From: JAYRWN01 sp041917975
GTDB taxonomy: Bacteria; Bacteroidota; Bacteroidia; Chitinophagales; Saprospiraceae
DNA length: 27,508 nucleotides
Direction of reading: 5' to 3'
Assembly: GCA_041917975.1 (NCBI GenBank)
Contig: JAYRWN010000222.1
Coordinates: 1-27,508, forward strand
Below the pieces are notes generated by a model. That model did no database searches and was not told the origin of the DNA. It saw only the letters and a program-made list of their open reading frames with translations. This document shows positions 23,992 to 27,508 of this stretch, in pieces. A program made the translations under genes and the position numbers. Within the stretch, counting starts at the first letter, position 1, and each line of letters opens with the position of its first letter.

Positions 23992-24321
23992 TTAACCTTT
24001 CTCATATCCATAATCCCGCTCCACCTTACAAATCCGGGCTTTGTAGGCCGAATACCATTTTTCCCGGCCATAACGCTGGGCGACGATATGTTCGGCATGT
24101 TGTTTCCACGCCCGGATGGCTTCCAGGCTTTCCCAATAAGACACCGTGATCCCTATACCAGCCCGGGCGCTTTCGTAACCCAAATAGCCGGGCTGACCTT
24201 TAGCTAAGCGCACCATGTCTTCTGCCATGGCCCCATAACCTTCGTCCACTTCGGTTCGTACGGAGGTAAAAATTACCGCATAATAGGGCGGCGACGGGGT
24301 AACTGCAATGGTCGGTTCCAT
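23992..24321 (-). CDS. ABM-fold (antibiotic biosynthesis monooxygenase-like) protein
   Basis: A 109-residue protein of the dimeric alpha/beta-barrel ABM superfamily. The pattern is YYAVIFTSVRTEVDEGY (first strand), AMAEDMVRLAKGQPGYLGYESAR (helix and second strand), GITVSYWESLEAIRAWKQHAEHIVAQRYG, and WYSAYKARICKVERDYGY. The YWES-x-EAIRAWK-x-HAEH stretch is the classical ABM signature. Members act as heme-degrading enzymes, quinol monooxygenases or stress proteins, and the substrate cannot be read from sequence. No signal peptide. It lies 6 bp after the lipase-like gene and 3 bp before the WYL regulator. Confidence 0.9.
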   Translation of the reverse strand: MEPTIAVTPSPPYYAVIFTSVRTEVDEGYGAMAEDMVRLAKGQPGYLGYESARAGIGITVSYWESLEAIRAWKQHAEHIVAQRYGREKWYSAYKARICKVERDYGYEKG

Positions 24322-24327
24322 AAGTGA

Positions 24328-25791
24328 TTAATGTTTTTGCAGTTTTATCTGATGCTGCCCTTTAGGGCTGTTTATGCTCAATACATAAGTGCCTGGTGGC
24401 AGGTGATGAACCTGAATATTCTGTTTTGTTTGCTGTATGGGCCAGGTATTTAACCGTTGCCCTTGTAAATTATACAGCGTGAGATAACCCTGGTCAGGAA
24501 GTCCTTCGATCCACAATTGTTCCGTTACCGGATTGGGGAATGTTTTTATCCCCGCGAGAGCAACAACATTTTTAGTGGCGGTAGTTATTTCCCGGTATTG
24601 ATTAAAAAATGGGATGACGTAACTTAAGGCAAATAACACACAATCCCCATGATCCGCCTCCGAGTTGACATCCACCGCTTGAATATCCTTGGCTCCCAGC
24701 GCACGCATGACCGAGTCAGCAAATATGGCATTAGTATACACCACCTGATCATCGGCTTTGCAATACACCAGACGCGTGGGACTCAGGGGAACCCAGCTAT
24801 AGGTGTCGTTATCCTTCAAAGCTTTTGATAGAGCACTGGATGAATCCTGCAACTCGATAAAAATGGTATCCTTAAATAAAAATTTTACGATCGATTTGCC
24901 ATGATTCTGTTGTAATAAAATATTTAAACTGTCGTGTAATTCAGTGACCGATAATTTTCCGTCGGCGAAAGATTGTGCAGGCCCTACAAAGGGTGCCTGT
25001 AGAAATTCGCCCAGGCTATCAAACAAATTATATGCGGCATCATAGGACAGTAACGTATAAACCGGGTAACCGGGATAAAAATATTCCTCTCCGGAAAGTA
25101 ATCTGTTCACCATTTCCGTAGAGATCGAATAGGGTCCCGACATCGGTGCAGAAGCGGCGATATTAAATCCCTCCATCGCTCCCTCACCTGCCAACAGCCG
25201 ATGCAGCGCCATGGCGGCATGACCACCCTGGGAATAGCCGGTGACAAACAACTGATCATTGAGTGAGACCTTTTTTTCAGCAAATAATTGCCCGGCGGCC
25301 AAAAACAAATCCCGCGCACTGGAGGCTTCCGTATCCGCATGCAGATAAGGGTGTAGCCCTTTAGAGTCACCTAAGCCAATATAATCCGCGGCAATACCAA
25401 TGTAACCCAGACCGGCGCTGATAACCGTTACTAACGACTCAAAACTACCGCGAGAAGGCACCTCTTCACGATTATCGGCCGTACCGTGTTGATAAAATAA
25501 TACCGGCCATTTAAATCCTGGTGTAGATGGAATGGCTACCACCCCGCTGGCGGTGTCCAATGCTCCATTCAAATGTGGGGTCAGGTATTGAACTTTATAG
25601 AGTGAAACCCCATGAGCGGCCTGAGCAGGTATACCCGACAGAAACAAATAAAAATTAAGATCATCCTTGGAAAACGACTGCACCAGACTCGCATTCAGAA
25701 AATGTTGGCCGGTGAGAGTCAGACTATAGCAGCACAAGATGGAAAAATAAATAGACCTAAGCATAACTGGGAATTTGGAATACATAAACAT
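24328..25791 (-). CDS. Secreted alpha/beta hydrolase (lipase/esterase-like) with T9SS sorting domain
   Basis: A 487-residue exported enzyme. The leader is MLRSIYFSILCCYSLTLTGQ if started at the third Met (25764), which looks more typical than the 25791 start; both remain possible. The alpha/beta-hydrolase core has VLFYQHGTADNREEVPSRG (oxyanion region), the nucleophile elbow GYSQGG with S187, D347/D348 in YCKADDQVVYTNA, and H381 in SEADHGDCVLF, giving a Ser-Asp-His triad. The arrangement resembles secretory lipases and prolyl-oligopeptidase-like esterases. Residues about 415-487 (TFPNPVTEQLWIEGL to HQIKLQKH) form a type A C-terminal sorting domain, which targets the protein to the type IX system for surface attachment or release. 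It is first in the operon with the ABM and WYL genes and divergent from the S9 peptidase. Confidence 0.87.
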   Translation of the reverse strand: MFMYSKFPVMLRSIYFSILCCYSLTLTGQHFLNASLVQSFSKDDLNFYLFLSGIPAQAAHGVSLYKVQYLTPHLNGALDTASGVVAIPSTPGFKWPVLFYQHGTADNREEVPSRGSFESLVTVISAGLGYIGIAADYIGLGDSKGLHPYLHADTEASSARDLFLAAGQLFAEKKVSLNDQLFVTGYSQGGHAAMALHRLLAGEGAMEGFNIAASAPMSGPYSISTEMVNRLLSGEEYFYPGYPVYTLLSYDAAYNLFDSLGEFLQAPFVGPAQSFADGKLSVTELHDSLNILLQQNHGKSIVKFLFKDTIFIELQDSSSALSKALKDNDTYSWVPLSPTRLVYCKADDQVVYTNAIFADSVMRALGAKDIQAVDVNSEADHGDCVLFALSYVIPFFNQYREITTATKNVVALAGIKTFPNPVTEQLWIEGLPDQGYLTLYNLQGQRLNTWPIQQTKQNIQVHHLPPGTYVLSINSPKGQHQIKLQKH

Positions 25792-25924
25792 GATATTATT
25801 AATTGAGTAGCACTTAACAACAATTCTTGTTTATTCTGGATCGTGAAATTAGTCCTTTTAACGGGTCTGATTCCTCTTTTTTTTCAAAAATACTTAGCTT
25901 ACACACAATTAACTCTCCTTCATA
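25792..25924. promoter_or_regulatory. Divergent promoter region, lipase-like operon and S9 peptidase
   Basis: These 133 bases separate two divergent genes for exported proteins and must carry both promoters. The half next to the peptidase has a pyrimidine-rich run (CCTCTTTTTTTTC near 25870). No clear TAnnTTTG box or ribosome binding site is visible. Confidence 0.35.
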
Positions 25925-27508
25925 ATGACCAGATACCTTTTAAGCATCTCCTTTATCGGGTTCTTTTACCTGCTCAGCGCCCAGGTGGATTTAATTCAAG
26001 TAACTGATCTCACCAAAATAAAACAACTGGGCGAAGTGACCTTGAGCCCTGATGGCCGGCAAGTTGCCTTTGTAGCCAAACACATTGAGCCCGACGAAAA
26101 AGCCTGGGAATATAAATACATCAACCAAATTTACCTAGCCGTCACCGAAGGCCCGGCCAATGTTCGTCAATTAACTCACCACCCGGCCGGAGCCAGTGAA
26201 CCGGCCTGGTCTCCGGACGGACAAAAATTAGCCTTTACCCGCAACGTGGAAGGCAAAAGTCAAGTATTCATCTTATCACTGTCCGGAGGAGAACCTGAAC
26301 AAATAACCACCTCCAAATACGGCGCCGGAACACCGGTCTGGTCACCTGACGGCCAAAAACTAGCCTACACTACTACCCTCTCTTTAACAGAATTAATGCA
26401 AGACAGTACCCTCAATCCAGCATTGGCCTTACCGACCTGGCCGGGAGAAAAACCGGGCTTTCCTGGTAATCAGCATCTGAGTAAATCTACCGTTAAGGCT
26501 GATCCCAATGGTACTCTGGAAGAAATCCGCGCTTACCTGGTTCAAAATGAACAAGACCAGAAAGCTAAGGTGGTCAACAAACTTAACTTACATCAGGAAG
26601 CTACCGTTTCTTCCGCTTTATATTTTTCACATCTATGGATCACAGATCCGTATCCAACAGCTACTGCAAAGCCCCTGACCACCGGTTTTGGTTCATACAG
26701 CGATCCCCAATTCAGTCCGGACGGGAAAACGGTTTTTTTTCAAGGCGATGTTTTTAGGAATATTTCTCCTGATCGGGAACAAGACAACGCATTTTTTGCC
26801 GTGCAAAGCGATGGATCAGATTTTCGTACCATTCTGGAACAAGACGGGATAGCTTTCAACGGCTTGAAAATATCTCCCAGCGGAAAATGGCTGGCATTCC
26901 AAATAGCCAAACCCAATACGGTGACCATTCCGGAGCTGGCCATTATGCCTGTCGGCGGTCGAGGGGCGGCAGATTTTATCACTTACAAATTTGATCGCAA
27001 CAAGGGTGACCTGGTGTGGAGTAAAGATGAAGCTTTTATTTATTACACCTCGCCGAGTAATGGGGGTGTCATCCTGTCCCGGGTAAACCGGATGGCCCGC
27101 ACTACCGAACATCTAAGCGGATACGATATGGGGGTGGGTGGCTTTGATGTAGGTAAAGATAAACTGGTCTATGTTAAAACTGAAGTCGCCAATCCTTATG
27201 AACTCTTTGTCGCCGACGGGCGTCTGCAAAATTCGCGTCGGTTAACGGATTTCCACACCGCCTGGCTAAAAAATAAAAAATTAAGCACGCCGCAGAAAAA
27301 AACCTTCGTAAACAATCTGGGTCAAACGGTAGAGTACTGGGTGATGAAACCCATCAACCTGGAAGCCGGAAAAAAATACCCCATGATCCTGGAAATTCAT
27401 GGGGGACCAACCGCCATGTGGGGCCCGGGCGAAAGCAGCATGTGGCACGAGTATCAGTATTACTGCAGCCGGGGTTACGGTGTCGTGTACGCCAATCCAC
27501 GCGGGTCC
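25925..27508 (+). CDS. S9 family peptidase (prolyl oligopeptidase type), 3' end outside the window
   Basis: An open frame of 528 codons from the ATG at 25925 to the window edge, with no stop. The leader MTRYLLSISFIGFFYLLSAQ is a signal peptide with cleavage after SAQ. The N-terminal part is a TolB/WD40-like beta-propeller: LSPDGRQVAFVA, WSPDGQKLAFT, WSPDGQKLAYT, FSPDGKTVFF, ISPSGKWLAFQ. The hydrolase domain begins at about 460 (TVEYWVMKPINLEAGKKYP), continues MILEIHGGPTAMWG, and stops at VVYANPRGS. The catalytic Ser-Asp-His therefore lie beyond the end. HGGP and NPRGS are standard for the acylaminoacyl-peptidase/DPP IV-like S9 group. It should degrade peptides in the periplasm or at the cell surface. 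The full length is usually 650-700 residues. Confidence 0.93.
   Translation, partial: MTRYLLSISFIGFFYLLSAQVDLIQVTDLTKIKQLGEVTLSPDGRQVAFVAKHIEPDEKAWEYKYINQIYLAVTEGPANVRQLTHHPAGASEPAWSPDGQKLAFTRNVEGKSQVFILSLSGGEPEQITTSKYGAGTPVWSPDGQKLAYTTTLSLTELMQDSTLNPALALPTWPGEKPGFPGNQHLSKSTVKADPNGTLEEIRAYLVQNEQDQKAKVVNKLNLHQEATVSSALYFSHLWITDPYPTATAKPLTTGFGSYSDPQFSPDGKTVFFQGDVFRNISPDREQDNAFFAVQSDGSDFRTILEQDGIAFNGLKISPSGKWLAFQIAKPNTVTIPELAIMPVGGRGAADFITYKFDRNKGDLVWSKDEAFIYYTSPSNGGVILSRVNRMARTTEHLSGYDMGVGGFDVGKDKLVYVKTEVANPYELFVADGRLQNSRRLTDFHTAWLKNKKLSTPQKKTFVNNLGQTVEYWVMKPINLEAGKKYPMILEIHGGPTAMWGPGESSMWHEYQYYCSRGYGVVYANPRGS

Noticed and set aside
26740..27112. Two minus-strand frames near the right edge
   Set aside because: They lie opposite the S9 peptidase propeller, whose plus-strand frame is open throughout and has clear repeats.
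1..27508. CRISPR arrays, insertion sequences, integrase genes
   Set aside because: I saw no regularly spaced repeats, no transposase or recombinase motif and no terminal repeats framing a gene.

Overview
The window looks like a piece of a Bacteroidota chromosome, probably from a Saprospiria- or Chitinophagia-type lineage. The evidence is a type IX secretion (T9SS) C-terminal sorting domain on a secreted lipase-like protein, signal peptides ending in Ala-Gln, gene starts without clear Shine-Dalgarno sequences, AT-rich spacers, and a carbohydrate-degrading operon. I could not run any search, so family names rest on motifs read by eye.

Layout: (1) 10-3522, a SWIM/SNF2 helicase on the minus strand. 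A 416-bp spacer with two small palindromes and a two-helix membrane protein (3939-4265) follow. (2) 4389-5958, a secreted GH33-type sialidase followed by an AHSA1/SRPBCC protein, both on the plus strand. (3) 6040-7283, a decayed outer-membrane beta-barrel gene on the minus strand, with a frameshift in a nine-A tract and no start or complete signal peptide. (4) 7667-8719, a three-domain Ada DNA-repair protein. (5) 8756-19197, an eight-gene minus-strand operon with gaps of 11-24 bp or a 4-bp overlap. In order of transcription it encodes a GH2 hydrolase, a cupin glucose-6-phosphate isomerase, a sugar-porter MFS, a ROK kinase, a mannose-6-phosphate isomerase with an extra N-terminal domain, a clan GH-A hydrolase, a second cupin phosphoglucose isomerase-like protein, and a cellulase-like GH-A protein. 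(6) 19698-21215, an M19-like metallopeptidase/amidohydrolase on the plus strand. (7) 21216-21831, a non-coding stretch packed with stem-loops, including tRNA-like parts. (8) 21832-22932, an SPFH/slipin protein, then a hairpin terminator and a convergent operon (25791 to 22957) of a T9SS-exported alpha/beta hydrolase, an ABM-fold protein and a WYL regulator. (9) 25925-27508, the first part of an S9 family peptidase that runs off the window.

The central operon reads as a full path. Secreted glycosidases release hexoses, the MFS imports them, and the ROK kinase phosphorylates them. ManA and the cupin isomerases then convert mannose-6-P and glucose-6-P to fructose-6-P. It has no SusC/SusD pair, so it is not a classical polysaccharide utilisation locus. 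A glucose/mannose-containing oligosaccharide is a reasonable guess at the substrate, but the sequence does not prove it.

The most unusual item is at 21471-21541. A T-arm plus 3' acceptor strand lies immediately upstream of a 5' acceptor strand, D-arm and Asn(GUU) anticodon arm. Read in permuted order the pieces give a complete cloverleaf with the conserved tRNA bases; read colinearly neither side does. It may be a rearranged tRNA remnant, a permuted tRNA gene, or part of a larger structured RNA.
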